A stretch of 34,499 bases of DNA from Pseudomonadota bacterium (GTDB lineage: Bacteria; Pseudomonadota; Gammaproteobacteria; Competibacterales; Competibacteraceae), in the NCBI GenBank assembly GCA_022709365.1, contig JAKLIY010000037.1, positions 1 through 34,499 of the forward strand, written 5' to 3'. The notes under the pieces are model-generated. The model worked only from the letters and a program-made list of their open reading frames with translations, had not been told where the DNA came from and made no database searches. Position 1 is the first letter of the stretch; each line of letters opens with the position of its first letter. Positions 1 to 9,735 of the stretch are shown in pieces. A program made the position numbers and the translations under genes.

Positions 1-453
1 GGCATCCGGCCCGCCATCAATCCTGGCTTGTCCGTATCCCGCGTCGGTGGCGCCGCCCAGACCAAGATCGTCAAGAAGCTCGGCGGCGGTATCCGGCTGG
101 CCCTGGCCCAGTACCGCGAACTGGCAGCCTTTGCCCAGTTTGCTTCTGATCTGGACGAGGCCACCCGTAAGCAGTTGGAACGCGGTCAGCGGGCGACTGA
201 GTTGATGAAACAGAAACAGTACTCACCGATGTCCGTTGCTGAAATGGGCATTTCGCTGTTCTCTGTAGATCGGGGCTATCTGGATGACGTGCCACTCAAC
301 AAGATTGGTGACTTTGAAGCCGGTCTACTAGCGTTCGCACGGGCCAATTACGCCGCATTGATTGACAAGATCGACGCGACGGGCGACTACAATGATGAGA
401 TCGAAAGCGGCATCAAAAAGGTCGTGGAAGATTTCAAGGCCCACTACGTTTAA
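1..453 (+). CDS. atpA: ATP synthase F1 subunit alpha, C-terminal part (5' truncated by window edge)
   Basis: The frame is open from base 1 and ends at TAA 451-453, giving the last 150 residues of the alpha subunit (about 513 residues in the family), the catalytic-core partner of beta in the cytoplasmic F1 head. The visible part begins with GIRPAINPG followed by [12 protein letters not shown]. The Arg of SVSR (bases 40-42) is the family's alpha arginine finger that reaches the beta catalytic site. The rest is the helical C-terminal domain with [21 protein letters not shown], all typical. The N-terminal and nucleotide-binding parts lie outside the window. atpG starts 11 bases downstream, the usual order in the atp operon. 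Identification is secure. Confidence 0.97.
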   Translation, partial: GIRPAINPGLSVSRVGGAAQTKIVKKLGGGIRLALAQYRELAAFAQFASDLDEATRKQLERGQRATELMKQKQYSPMSVAEMGISLFSVDRGYLDDVPLNKIGDFEAGLLAFARANYAALIDKIDATGDYNDEIESGIKKVVEDFKAHYV

Positions 454-464
454 ACGGGGGCAGC

Positions 465-1328
465 ATGGCGGGCGCTAAAGAGATACGCACCAAAATCAAG
501 AGTATCAAAAGTACTCAGAAGATCACCAAGGCCATGGAAATGGTGGCGGCGAGCAAGATGCGCAAGGCGCAGGAACGCATGCGAGCGGCCCGGCCCTATG
601 CGAACAAAATTCGCAACGTCATCTCGCACCTGTCCCATGCCCATACCGAATATCGCAGTCCGGGCTTGGTGGAACGTGAGGTCAAACGGGTTGGACTGAT
701 TGTCATCTCGACCGACCGCGGGTTGTGCGGTGGCCTGAACACCAATCTATTCAAGACGACGATCAATGCCATGCAGGAATGGCGGCAGCGCGGCGTCGAG
801 ATTGATGTCTGCACGGTCGGCACCAAGGCGTTCCAGTTCTTCCGTCGGCTGCGAGGTAACATCGTCGCTCACGTCTCCCACTTGGGTGATTCACCCCGCT
901 TCGAGGATGTCCTCGGCCCGGTGAAGGTCATGGCCGATGCGTTTACCGAAGAGCGGATCGATGCGGTTTATCTGGTGTATAACGAATTCGTCAACACCAT
1001 GAGCCAGAAGCCCAAGATGGAACGGTTGGTGCCGATCACCGCTGAGGTGAAGGATGCTGCGCCGGTTCATCGCTGGGATTACATCTACGAGCCTGATCCC
1101 AAGGAGCTCATCGAGCTGCTGCTGCGGCGTTACGGCGAATCGGTGGTTTATCAGGCCCTGGTCGAGAACGTCGCCTGTGAAATGGCCTCCCGCATGGTCG
1201 CCATGAAGAGCGCCTCCGACAATGCCGGCGCCCTTATCGATGAGTTGCAACTGATCTACAACAAGGCCCGGCAAGCGTCGATTACCCAGGAACTGGCTGA
1301 GATCGTGGGTGGCGCGGCGGCGGTATAG
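465..1328 (+). CDS. atpG: ATP synthase F1 subunit gamma
   Basis: This 287-residue protein has the same length as the Escherichia coli gamma subunit. It is the central stalk that turns inside the alpha3beta3 head and couples it to the membrane rotor. The N-terminal helix starts [20 protein letters not shown] and continues with [16 protein letters not shown], and the C-terminal helix carries [21 protein letters not shown], the two ends that form the coiled-coil shaft. The middle has the Rossmann-like segment with [14 protein letters not shown] 465 is preceded by a G-rich ribosome site (ACGGGGGC). It sits between atpA and atpD as expected. No irregularities were seen. Confidence 0.98.
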   Translation: MAGAKEIRTKIKSIKSTQKITKAMEMVAASKMRKAQERMRAARPYANKIRNVISHLSHAHTEYRSPGLVEREVKRVGLIVISTDRGLCGGLNTNLFKTTINAMQEWRQRGVEIDVCTVGTKAFQFFRRLRGNIVAHVSHLGDSPRFEDVLGPVKVMADAFTEERIDAVYLVYNEFVNTMSQKPKMERLVPITAEVKDAAPVHRWDYIYEPDPKELIELLLRRYGESVVYQALVENVACEMASRMVAMKSASDNAGALIDELQLIYNKARQASITQELAEIVGGAAAV

Positions 1329-1340
1329 AGGGTCGCAGCG

Positions 1341-1363
1341 AACGCCCGTCCCGGTCGGGGCGT
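1341..1363 (+). other. Intercistronic hairpin between atpG and atpD
   Basis: In the 72-base gap between atpG and atpD, ACGCCC (1342-1347) can pair with GGGCGT (1358-1363) around a 10-base loop. No T-run follows, so it is unlikely to be a terminator. Intercistronic hairpins in atp operons can influence mRNA stability or translation of the next gene, but that role here is only an inference. Confidence 0.3.
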
Positions 1364-1388
1364 GCGTGCGGTGAAACAAGTTTACTGA

Positions 1389-2777
<1,389 letters not shown>

Positions 2778-2840
2778 TGGAGCAGCGGTTCCGCAGGTCG
2801 CGGGGCCGCGTTCCATCGCTAACCGACCAGGAGACGCACC

Positions 2841-3266
2841 ATGGCCATGACACTGCATGTCGATATTGTCAGCGCGGAAAAAGAGCTATTCTCCGGCGTT
2901 GCGGAGATGGTGACTGCGCCGGGTGAACTGGGCGAACTCGGCATTTTACCCCGGCATAGCCAGTTGTTGACCCGGCTGAAACCCGGTCAGGTTCGGGTGA
3001 GATTGCAGGGGGGGGAGGAGCAACTGTTCTACGTATCCGGTGGAATGTTGGAAGTGCAGCCGCACTTGGTGACAATCCTGTCCGATACCGCTGAACGGGC
3101 TCGGGATCTGGATGAAGCCGCGGCTTCGACCGCCAAGCAACGCGCCGAACAGATTATCGCCGATCACCGGAGTGAGTTCGAATACGCCAGAGCCAAGGCC
3201 GAACTGGCCGAGGCGATTGCTCAGTTGCAGACAATCGAGAGATTACGCAAGTTGCGTAAATCCTAA
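2841..3266 (+). CDS. atpC: ATP synthase F1 subunit epsilon
   Basis: This 141-residue protein is the stalk subunit that binds gamma and inhibits ATP hydrolysis. The N-terminal beta-sandwich is recognisable from [15 protein letters not shown] and [22 protein letters not shown]. The C-terminal part is the helical hairpin ([18 protein letters not shown] and the [17 protein letters not shown] region). ATG 2841 follows an AGGAGA ribosome site; a second in-frame ATG at 2847 is less well placed. The coding strand contains an uninterrupted run of eight G (3008-3015) encoding Gly-Gly in a normal position, a likely site for sequencing slippage though the frame is intact. It is the last gene of the atp operon. 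Confidence 0.97.
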   Translation: MAMTLHVDIVSAEKELFSGVAEMVTAPGELGELGILPRHSQLLTRLKPGQVRVRLQGGEEQLFYVSGGMLEVQPHLVTILSDTAERARDLDEAAASTAKQRAEQIIADHRSEFEYARAKAELAEAIAQLQTIERLRKLRKS

Positions 3267-3302
3267 TCAAGACTAATAACAATAATATTCTCGACCCCGC
3301 TA

Positions 3303-3330
3303 GGCCGTGACGCGAGTCACGGCCTTTTTA
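3303..3330 (+). terminator. Rho-independent terminator of the atp operon
   Basis: GGCCGTGAC (3303-3311) and GTCACGGCC (3316-3324) form a perfect 9-bp stem with a GCGA tetraloop, followed by TTTTTA. It lies 37 bases after the atpC stop codon. Its T-tract overlaps the stop codon of the convergent sensor kinase gene. No T-run exists on the other side, so it should work only for the atp direction. Confidence 0.93.
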
Positions 3331-4719
3331 TTGGTGATCGACTACTCTACCCTCATTGGCCTGAAACCGCAGCCTGGCCCGGATGTTAGCCCCGCCCAAC
3401 GTCCCGTAACCGATCTCCAGCCGACCGTAGTAAACCTCCTCGACCAAATCCCGCACGACCGCTAGCCCGATGCCATGACCCGCGACCGTCGGATCGGCGC
3501 GCTGACCGCGATTGAGCAGCAATGGCGCCTGCTCGGACGGAATACCTGGTCCATCGTCATCAACCTCCAACACCAACTCCGCCCGTCTATCGTCCTCAGC
3601 AGGCCAGGCGCGCACTACGACCTGTCGGCGCGCCCACTTGCAGGCGTTATCCGTCAGATTGCCGAGAATTTCCATTAAATCACCCTCGTCGCCGTAAAAC
3701 ACGGTGTTCGTTGCGATTTCACAGCGTAGATCCAAGGCCCGTTCAGCGTACACTTTGGTCAGAGAATCGAGAATGCGATGGGCGAGCGGCGCGACGGGCA
3801 ACGGGGTGCTGAGCGCAACAGGGCCGGAAGCGGCAGCTCGCTGTAATTGATAATCAACCGTGCGATTCATCCGCTCGACCTGCTCGATCAGCGCCTGCCG
3901 CAACTCCTCCGGCGTCGCGCCGTTTTCCAGCGCACTGCGCAAGACTGCCAGCGGGGTCTTCAGACTATGCGCCAGATCGCCTAGCGCATTCCGATAACGT
4001 TCCAGCAGAGTGCGACTCTGACGGACCAGAGCATTCAGATTAGTCGTCAGCGGCCGTAGTTCCTCGGGATAGTCGCTACTGAGTTCTGTACGTTGACCGG
4101 ATTCGATTTCGGTAACCTCGGCGGCTACCCGCCGCAACGGTTTCAGGCTCCAACGCAAGATCAGGCCCTGCACCGCTAGCAATATCCCGGTCGCCGCCAG
4201 CAGCCAACCCCACAAACTGCGCCGAAAGCTCCAGAGCTGGTCGAGAAAATTCCATTGAGTTTCAGCCACCCGGAAGGTGTAAAGCCGATAGTGGTTAGGC
4301 GCAACTTCCCAACTGACCGTGAACGCCAGCAGGAACAGCGGATCACCGTCCGCGGCTTCCAAAGGGGCGAACTGCACATCGCCAGGATCGCGAACGGCCG
4401 GGAAAAATGGCAAGGCCCGGCCTAGCAGTGAGGGCGAACGCCAGACTAAATTGCCCTGCGCATCCATGACATCGGCATACAGCCCAGAATCTGGAGTGGA
4501 AAACCGTGCTTCTGGCAATGCCTGGGGAAGCGTCAACCGATTGAAGGCGTCCACATCGACGACGCCCAACAGCATATAGACCTGGGCCTGCAGGCGATCC
4601 TGCACGGCTGACTGGGCGCTGTCCCGAAACGCTCGATCCAGGATCAGGCCAGTCAGACCGAGAAAGGCTGCCAGTACGACGCTAGCGGCAATCAGCAACC
4701 GACCGCTAAAGGAATGCAT
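3328..4719 (-). CDS. PhoQ-like sensor histidine kinase
   Basis: This 463-residue inner-membrane kinase has a transmembrane segment at about residues 8-28, a periplasmic sensor region (about 30-168), a second transmembrane segment at about 170-189, a HAMP-like linker, and a kinase core. The H-box DLAHSLKTPLAVL places the phosphorylated histidine at 251. The N-box NLTDNACKWA contains Asn358, G1 is DDDGPGIP (387-394) and G2 is GHGIGLAVV (from 414). The periplasmic domain and kinase resemble PhoQ-type sensors, but I could not verify the acidic Mg2+-binding patch, so the signal is unknown. It starts 6 bases after the regulator gene's stop, so the pair is co-transcribed. Confidence 0.9.
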   Translation of the reverse strand: MHSFSGRLLIAASVVLAAFLGLTGLILDRAFRDSAQSAVQDRLQAQVYMLLGVVDVDAFNRLTLPQALPEARFSTPDSGLYADVMDAQGNLVWRSPSLLGRALPFFPAVRDPGDVQFAPLEAADGDPLFLLAFTVSWEVAPNHYRLYTFRVAETQWNFLDQLWSFRRSLWGWLLAATGILLAVQGLILRWSLKPLRRVAAEVTEIESGQRTELSSDYPEELRPLTTNLNALVRQSRTLLERYRNALGDLAHSLKTPLAVLRSALENGATPEELRQALIEQVERMNRTVDYQLQRAAASGPVALSTPLPVAPLAHRILDSLTKVYAERALDLRCEIATNTVFYGDEGDLMEILGNLTDNACKWARRQVVVRAWPAEDDRRAELVLEVDDDGPGIPSEQAPLLLNRGQRADPTVAGHGIGLAVVRDLVEEVYYGRLEIGYGTLGGANIRARLRFQANEGRVVDHQ

Positions 4720-4725
4720 CGGTAG

Positions 4726-5409
4726 TTAGCCGGCGGCGCGTTCCAGCCGGAATCGGTAACCGCGCCCTCGCAACGTTTCAATCGGATTCAGCGTGCGGTC
4801 TGGATCGAGCTTGCGACGCAACCGACCTACCAGCACCTCCAACACATTACTGTCGCGGTCCTCGTCCTCCTGGTAGAGGTGTTCGGTCAGTTCGGTTTTG
4901 GAGATGACCGTGCCGGCGTGGAGCATCAGATATTCCAACAGCTTATATTCATAGGCAGTCACCTCCACCGGCTGACCGTCCAAAGTGACCTGCTGTGCGC
5001 CGGTGTCCAGCGCGATCGGTCCACAATGCAGGACCGCCTGCGTCCAGCCGCCGGTGCGGCGGATCAGCGCCCGCAACCGCGCCAACAGTTCCTCAGTGTA
5101 GAAGGGTTTAACCAGGTAATCATCAGCGCCGGCTTCCAGTCCTTCGACCTTATCCTGCCAGCGGCCGCGGGCGGTCAGAATTAGAATCGGGAACTTGTGT
5201 CCTTCTGCCCGCCAGCGGCGGATCACCTCGATACCGGGCATATCAGGGAGGCCGAGATCGACAATGGCGGCATCCAGCGGGTATTCCTGGCCAAGGTACA
5301 GACCGGTGCGGCCATCAGCGGCAGTGTCCACGGCATACCCTTGTTCACGCAACTGAGCGGTCACGCGCTCTAACAACGGGGCTTCGTCTTCGATGATCAA
5401 AATGCGCAT
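4726..5409 (-). CDS. PhoP/OmpR-type response regulator
   Basis: This 227-residue cytoplasmic transcription factor has a receiver domain with acidic residues Asp8/Glu9, phosphoacceptor Asp51 (AIVDLGLP), Thr79 and Lys101 (LVKPF). A C-terminal winged-helix domain follows (EYKLLEYLMLHAG, VEVLVGRLRRKLD-like segment and the GRGYRF hairpin). Length and motifs fit the OmpR family, PhoP/QseB branch. The start codon at 5409 follows GGGGTGAG. Upstream by 32 bases is the PepSY protein gene and downstream the cognate kinase, so the three likely form one autoregulated unit. The target genes cannot be read from the window. Confidence 0.93.
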   Translation of the reverse strand: MRILIIEDEAPLLERVTAQLREQGYAVDTAADGRTGLYLGQEYPLDAAIVDLGLPDMPGIEVIRRWRAEGHKFPILILTARGRWQDKVEGLEAGADDYLVKPFYTEELLARLRALIRRTGGWTQAVLHCGPIALDTGAQQVTLDGQPVEVTAYEYKLLEYLMLHAGTVISKTELTEHLYQEDEDRDSNVLEVLVGRLRRKLDPDRTLNPIETLRGRGYRFRLERAAG

Positions 5410-5441
5410 CTCACCCCCCAGCCCGATTTTCGAGGTCGTGG

Positions 5442-5777
5442 TTAATCACGTGCGGGACCCTTGGCAGGATCGTAGTGGAAATTTCGCACCCGCCCCCCTG
5501 GCTCCAGAATACGCACCCGATAACCGGGACGACCGTTACGTTCATCGCCCTGTACGCCCAACACTCGGCCACCGGTCGCTTCACGGGCAGCGTCGGCGGC
5601 TCGGTCGGGATCGGCAAACTGGCGGGGGGGAGGACGATACTGCCAGCCACGGGCGGGCGGTCCTTCATCGCTACCCCGGTACGACCGGTAAGATTGGGCC
5701 TGTACGCCGCCAGCGACCAGCAGGCCTGCCAGCATCAGAAGCGCCAGTTGCCGCAATCGTCTCGTGCTGTCGGACAT
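5442..5777 (-). CDS. Exported PepSY-domain protein upstream of the two-component system
   Basis: A protein of about 111 residues with an N-terminal signal peptide (RRLRQLALLMLAGLLVAGG, cleavage probably after VQA), a Pro/Arg-rich linker, and a C-terminal PepSY-like repeat (AADAAREATGGRVLGVQ and GYRVRILEPGGRVRNFHYD). I chose ATG 5777 because the only upstream start is a TTG at 5786; GGAA lies about 11 bases before the ATG. Small PepSY proteins beside a PhoP/PhoQ-like pair are a frequent arrangement and are thought to work in the periplasm, perhaps modulating the sensor. That role is inference. The gene carries a run of seven C on its coding strand (complement of 5624-5630). Confidence 0.75.
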   Translation of the reverse strand: MSDSTRRLRQLALLMLAGLLVAGGVQAQSYRSYRGSDEGPPARGWQYRPPPRQFADPDRAADAAREATGGRVLGVQGDERNGRPGYRVRILEPGGRVRNFHYDPAKGPARD

Positions 5778-5828
5778 AATAGGCAATTTCCATCATGAAT
5801 TTTTTTGATCAGTTTGAATACTAGAGAG

Positions 5829-5858
5829 ATTAGAATGAATCAGGACTGAATTACTCAA
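5829..5858 (-). promoter_or_regulatory. Possible promoter of the PepSY / response regulator / kinase operon
   Basis: On the minus strand, TTGAGT (5858-5853) and TCTAAT (5834-5829) are separated by 18 bases and lie about 50 bases before the ATG at 5777. The surrounding 5787-5900 stretch is AT-rich compared with the neighbouring genes, as promoters usually are. This is only a consensus-by-eye match. Confidence 0.35.
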
Positions 5859-5962
5859 AATCATTTAATTCTCACGCCACTTTTAGTCACGACCAGAGGT
5901 GTTTGCACAATGTTCAGTAGAGATTCAGCCGGTTATCACTAGGCTTGATCTCATCGATTCAA

Positions 5963-5980
5963 CGTCCATCATCGTGGACG
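5963..5980. promoter_or_regulatory. Inverted repeat in the divergent intergenic region (candidate operator)
   Basis: CGTCCA (5963-5968) and TGGACG (5975-5980) are perfect complements separated by six bases, 37 bases before the start codon at 6018 and about 185 bases from the divergent PepSY gene. The size and symmetry fit a dimer-binding site or a small 5' leader hairpin. Which protein would bind is unknown. Confidence 0.3.
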
Positions 5981-6017
5981 CCCTATATCTACACGATATC
6001 AACCTGGAGCGATTTCG

Positions 6018-6866
6018 ATGAGAAGGCAATGGCAAGCAGGACTGATCATGCTGTTGATGTTGTTGGGATCGACCGTATGGGCGCAACGGTTCGATAGTCG
6101 CGATGTAGAAGTAGAGGTGGTCAACGACCGTGGGCGACCATTTCCACAATATCCGCTGCGGCGCGGCGGCGGACCTACGGTCCACAAGGCACACTTGGAA
6201 GCCGTGCGCGGCAGCAATTATTCGATCCGTATTCGTAACCGCAGCGATCAGCGCATCGGTATCGTCATTGCGGTCGATGGCCGCAATATTATTAGCGGCG
6301 ACCGTTCCAACCTCCGCCCGAATGAGCGGATGTATGTTCTTGAACCCGGTCAGCGGGAGACCTACGAAGGTTGGCGGACTGGCCGGAATCGGGTCAATCG
6401 CTTCTATTTTACCGATGCCGGTGATTCTTACGCGGGCGCGTGGGGCGACTCTTCGGCGATGGGTGTGATCGCGGTGGCGGCGTTCCGGGAAGTCGCGCCT
6501 TATCCGCCACATCAACCCCAGCCTTGGTCCGATGACCGCGAGGGAGACCGGCGCGGCGCCGAACGTTCGATGCAGAGCGCGCCACCGGCAGCAGCAGGCG
6601 CGCCGCGTGATCGGCAAGCGGTGCCTGGCACCGGCTATGGCGAAGGTGAGTGGTCGCCGTCGCGACGGGTGGAATTCGAGCCGGAACAGCGATCCTTCGC
6701 CCGGTTTTTTCTAAAGTACGCTTGGCGCGACACGCTGTGCCAGGAGGGAGTGATCGACTGTGGCCATGGCTGGCCACGGCCTCACCATCGGTTATGGGAT
6801 GAGAATGACGACTATGCGCCGCCGCCACCGCGTTATGATCGCCAGGATCGCGAGGAATGGCGATAA
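6018..6866 (+). CDS. Exported protein of unknown function
   Basis: I do not recognise a family for this 282-residue protein. It has a clear signal peptide (MRRQWQAGLIMLLMLLGSTVWAQ, cleavage probably after VWA). A beta-rich region of about 25-160 contains SNYSIRIRNRSDQRIGIVI, VDGRNIISGD and ETYEGWRT, which looks like a compact beta-sandwich. The second half is low-complexity, rich in Pro, Arg, Asp and Gly, with two cysteines (LCQEGVIDC) and a charged C-terminus. ATG 6018 has GGAG at 6006-6009. It overlaps the downstream GTPase gene by 10 bases and is divergent from the PepSY-kinase operon, so it may belong to that regulon. Location is probably periplasmic. Confidence 0.8.
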   Translation: MRRQWQAGLIMLLMLLGSTVWAQRFDSRDVEVEVVNDRGRPFPQYPLRRGGGPTVHKAHLEAVRGSNYSIRIRNRSDQRIGIVIAVDGRNIISGDRSNLRPNERMYVLEPGQRETYEGWRTGRNRVNRFYFTDAGDSYAGAWGDSSAMGVIAVAAFREVAPYPPHQPQPWSDDREGDRRGAERSMQSAPPAAAGAPRDRQAVPGTGYGEGEWSPSRRVEFEPEQRSFARFFLKYAWRDTLCQEGVIDCGHGWPRPHHRLWDENDDYAPPPPRYDRQDREEWR

Positions 6867-8137
6867 TTCCTTTACCCCAGCCTTCCCCTGTGCAGGAGGA
6901 AGGAGTCACGCAGGAGACTGAACATTTGCGCACACTCGACGCTTGGAGCCGCCTGCGCGAGACATTGCTTAATCCCTCAGTAGACGCGGTAAAACTGGAT
7001 GAGGCATTGCGCGAGGCGCGAGCGCGACAACCTTTGCCAGTGGTCTGGATTATTGGCAAGGCGCAGGCCGGCAAGACCTCGATCATCCGCGCCCTGACCG
7101 GCAGTGAAACCGCGGAAATCGGCAACGGCTTCCAACCCTGCACCCGCACCGCCCGGTTCTATGACTTTCCTGCCGAAGCGCCGGTCGTGCGCTTTCTCGA
7201 CACCCGTGGCTTGGGCGAAGTCGCCTACGATCCTGCTGAGGATATTCACTATTGCGAGTCGCAGGCTCATCTGGTGTTGGGGGTGATGAAGGCGACCGAT
7301 ATTCGCCAGGATGCCGTCTGCGAAGTCTTGCGCGCGGTCCGCAGACGCCATCCCGAATGGCCGGTGCTGATCGCCCAGACTGGCCTGCATGAAGCATATT
7401 CACCGGGCGGCGAACACGTCCTGCCCTATCCCTACGACCGCCTACCGTGGTCGCCGCAGATTCCCCACGATCTGGTCCGCGCCCTGACGGCTCAGCGCGT
7501 GCGGTTGGGAGCGCTGCCCGGCTCCGCGCCAGTGCATTGGACACCGATCGACCTGACCCTGCCGGAAGATGGTTGGGAACCGATGGATTATGGACTGGAG
7601 GCTCTGTGGGTGGCGATTGGCGAAGTTTCAGCGATGGGTTTGCAAGCGCGATTACGGGGCGATGCTGGAGTGCGCGATGTTTACGCCCGCGCTGCACATC
7701 CGCATATCGTCGGTCATGCCCTGGTTGCCGCCGGCATTGGCGCGTTGCCGCTGGTCGATTTAGTCGGGGTGTCGGCAGTGCAGGCCAAACTGTTGCATAG
7801 TCTGGCGACGCTGTACGGACAGAGCTGGGACCGGCGCAGGGTTTCGGAATTTTTTGGGCTGCTGGGCATGGGCATTGGCGCCAGCTATGTGGCCCGCCTG
7901 TTGGGCCGGGAAGTGGTCAAGCTGATTCCCGGCTGGGGACAGACCGTTGGGGCGATGTGGGGCGCAACCGCCAGCGGGACGACTACCTATGCGCTGGGCA
8001 AGACTGCCAGCGCCTACTTTCTCAGCCAGCAGCAAGGCCATCCCGTCGATGCCGCTGCGATCCGCCGCGTCTACGCCGAGGCGCTGGCGTCCGGTGCGAG
8101 TATTTTCAAACCTTTGCCGGGAGAAAATCCCCCCTAA
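6857..8137 (+). CDS. GTPase with C-terminal DUF697 (YcjF-like) membrane domain
   Basis: This 426-residue protein has an Era/TrmE-like GTPase domain: P-loop GKAQAGKTS (residues 67-75), switch II DTRGLG (115-120). The G4 position reads AQTGLHE (173-179) instead of NKxD, so nucleotide specificity is uncertain. From about residue 275 there is a DUF697-type region with hydrophobic helices (PLVDLVGVSAVQAKLLHSL; LIPGWGQTVGAMWGATASG), which usually associates with membrane. The start at 6857 overlaps the preceding gene by 10 bases and GAGGA sits almost against the ATG. A GTG at 6890 after a weak site is an alternative. It leads a three-gene run whose last gene is another GTPase. The cellular role is unknown. 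Confidence 0.83.
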   Translation: MAIIPLPQPSPVQEEGVTQETEHLRTLDAWSRLRETLLNPSVDAVKLDEALREARARQPLPVVWIIGKAQAGKTSIIRALTGSETAEIGNGFQPCTRTARFYDFPAEAPVVRFLDTRGLGEVAYDPAEDIHYCESQAHLVLGVMKATDIRQDAVCEVLRAVRRRHPEWPVLIAQTGLHEAYSPGGEHVLPYPYDRLPWSPQIPHDLVRALTAQRVRLGALPGSAPVHWTPIDLTLPEDGWEPMDYGLEALWVAIGEVSAMGLQARLRGDAGVRDVYARAAHPHIVGHALVAAGIGALPLVDLVGVSAVQAKLLHSLATLYGQSWDRRRVSEFFGLLGMGIGASYVARLLGREVVKLIPGWGQTVGAMWGATASGTTTYALGKTASAYFLSQQQGHPVDAAAIRRVYAEALASGASIFKPLPGENPP

Positions 8138-8187
8138 CTCTCCTTTTCCCATTCATTCCCGCCAATGCTCATTCGGGAGTTTCCCTC

Positions 8188-9735
8188 ATGCTGATGTCCG
8201 GCCAGGATTACCGCGAATCGTTGCGACGTTATCAACCGCGAGTGTTTATTAACGGTCGTCAGGTTGAATCCGTAGTGGACGAACCGCTGCTCGCGCCGGG
8301 CGTGAATGGCGTAGCTTTGACCTACGATTTCGCTTTGTGCGAAGACCATGCGCCCTTGATGCGGGCCAGCCGTTCCGATTTCGCCAGCGGCCAGCCAGTC
8401 AACCGGATGATCGCCATTCCCGCTTCCACGGACGATCTGCTGGACAAACTGGAAGCGGTGCGGCTGGTCTGTCAGGAAACCGGTTGTGCTCAACGCTATC
8501 TGGGCGGCGATGCGCTGTCCGCGATCCAGCAGACGACGGTGCAGATGGATGCGGAACTCAACACGCATTACAGCGAACGGTTCCGCACCTACCTCGAACA
8601 GGTGTATGCCGAAGATCTGACGCTGGGTGTGGCGATGACCGATGGTAAGGGCGACCGCAGCCGCCGGCCTAGTCAGCAAGCGAATCCTGATGCTTATGTG
8701 CAGATCGTCGAGCGCCGCAAGGACGGTATCGTCATTTCCGGGGTCAAGGCGATTATTACCGGCGCACCGTACATGCATGAACTGCTGGTGATGCCAGGCC
8801 GAAATTTGACCGAAGCTGACGCCGATTATGCGGTGTGCTGCGCCGTGCCGGTGGACGCGGAAAACCTGACCCTGGTGGCCCGTCCGGCGGGTCGGCCCGG
8901 CGAACCGGCGGCGAAGTTCAGCGCCCGTTATGGTCAGTCCACTGCCGTAGCGATGTTTGATCAGGTGTTTGTCCCCTGGGAGCGCGTGTTTCTGGCCGGG
9001 GAATGGCGGCATTCCGGCGAATTGACCCATCAATACGCCACCCATCACCGCCATACCTGCATCGGCGCTCGGGCGGGCTTCGGCGATCTGCTGATTGGCG
9101 CGGGGGCGTTAATGACCGAGGCGAACGGCCTTGATTTTGACCACACCGGCCATCTGCGCGAAGCCATGGTGGAACTGATTCAAATCACCGAAGGCTTTTT
9201 CGCCTGCGGCGTCGCCGCTTCGGTCTACGGCGTCGCTGATCCGGCGGGCGTCATGATGCCCGAACCCGTGTTCGCCAATATCGGCAAGCTGCTACTGGCG
9301 ACGCAGATTTACGATATGCACCGACTCGCCCATACCGTATCGGGTGGCCTGATCGTCACCTTGCCGGGGCCGGATGAAGATCACAATCCCGCCACCGCCG
9401 GGCGGCTCTCGGAATTGCTGGCGGGCCGTTCCGACATCCCTTACGAAAAGCGTATTGAGGTGGCTCGATTCATTGAAGACCTCACCGCTTCCTATCAAGC
9501 CGGCTGGTATTCGGTGATCTCGCTGCACGGCGGCGGTTCACCGGAAGCCATGAAGCGGGAAATCTGGCGGCAGTATCCAGTCGCCGATCAGGTCGCGCTG
9601 GTCGAGCGCCTGCTGGATCGGGGCGTTCTCGCCGATCCCTCCCGCCCGATGAGCCGGCGTCGGCAACCGGGCCGTTGTTGCGCGCTGGGTTGCGAAGCGC
9701 CGGCGATTTCCCCATCCATGCCGACATCCCCATGA
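8188..9735 (+). CDS. 4-hydroxybutyryl-CoA dehydratase / 4-hydroxyphenylacetate 3-hydroxylase superfamily protein with degenerate cluster site
   Basis: The 515-residue protein resembles 4-hydroxybutyryl-CoA dehydratase (AbfD), a FAD and [4Fe-4S] enzyme, along its length. It opens MLMSGQDYRESLRR like AbfD and keeps AMTDGKGDRSRRPSQQ, FVPWERVFLAGEW and SLHGGGSPEA. The AbfD cluster ligands, numbered from memory of the Clostridium enzyme (Cys99, Cys103, His292, Cys299), align to Cys100, Tyr104, His287 and Ala294, so two of four are gone; the catalytic Glu257 aligns with Thr252. FAD binding is plausible; the dehydratase reaction is unlikely. ATG 8188 follows GGGAG (8175-8179). The last 30 or so residues are an atypical Pro/Arg/Cys-rich tail that overlaps the next gene. 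Cytoplasmic; substrate unknown. Confidence 0.85.
   Translation: MLMSGQDYRESLRRYQPRVFINGRQVESVVDEPLLAPGVNGVALTYDFALCEDHAPLMRASRSDFASGQPVNRMIAIPASTDDLLDKLEAVRLVCQETGCAQRYLGGDALSAIQQTTVQMDAELNTHYSERFRTYLEQVYAEDLTLGVAMTDGKGDRSRRPSQQANPDAYVQIVERRKDGIVISGVKAIITGAPYMHELLVMPGRNLTEADADYAVCCAVPVDAENLTLVARPAGRPGEPAAKFSARYGQSTAVAMFDQVFVPWERVFLAGEWRHSGELTHQYATHHRHTCIGARAGFGDLLIGAGALMTEANGLDFDHTGHLREAMVELIQITEGFFACGVAASVYGVADPAGVMMPEPVFANIGKLLLATQIYDMHRLAHTVSGGLIVTLPGPDEDHNPATAGRLSELLAGRSDIPYEKRIEVARFIEDLTASYQAGWYSVISLHGGGSPEAMKREIWRQYPVADQVALVERLLDRGVLADPSRPMSRRRQPGRCCALGCEAPAISPSMPTSP

Noticed and set aside
6409..7149. A 246-codon minus-strand frame opposite the exported protein and GTPase genes.
   Set aside because: Arg/Ser/Pro-rich shadow of two genes with clear motifs on the other strand.
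7957..8187. The upstream extension of the AbfD-like frame into the GTPase gene.
   Set aside because: It overlaps the GTPase C-terminus in another frame; the MLM start at 8188 matches the family and has GGGAG upstream.
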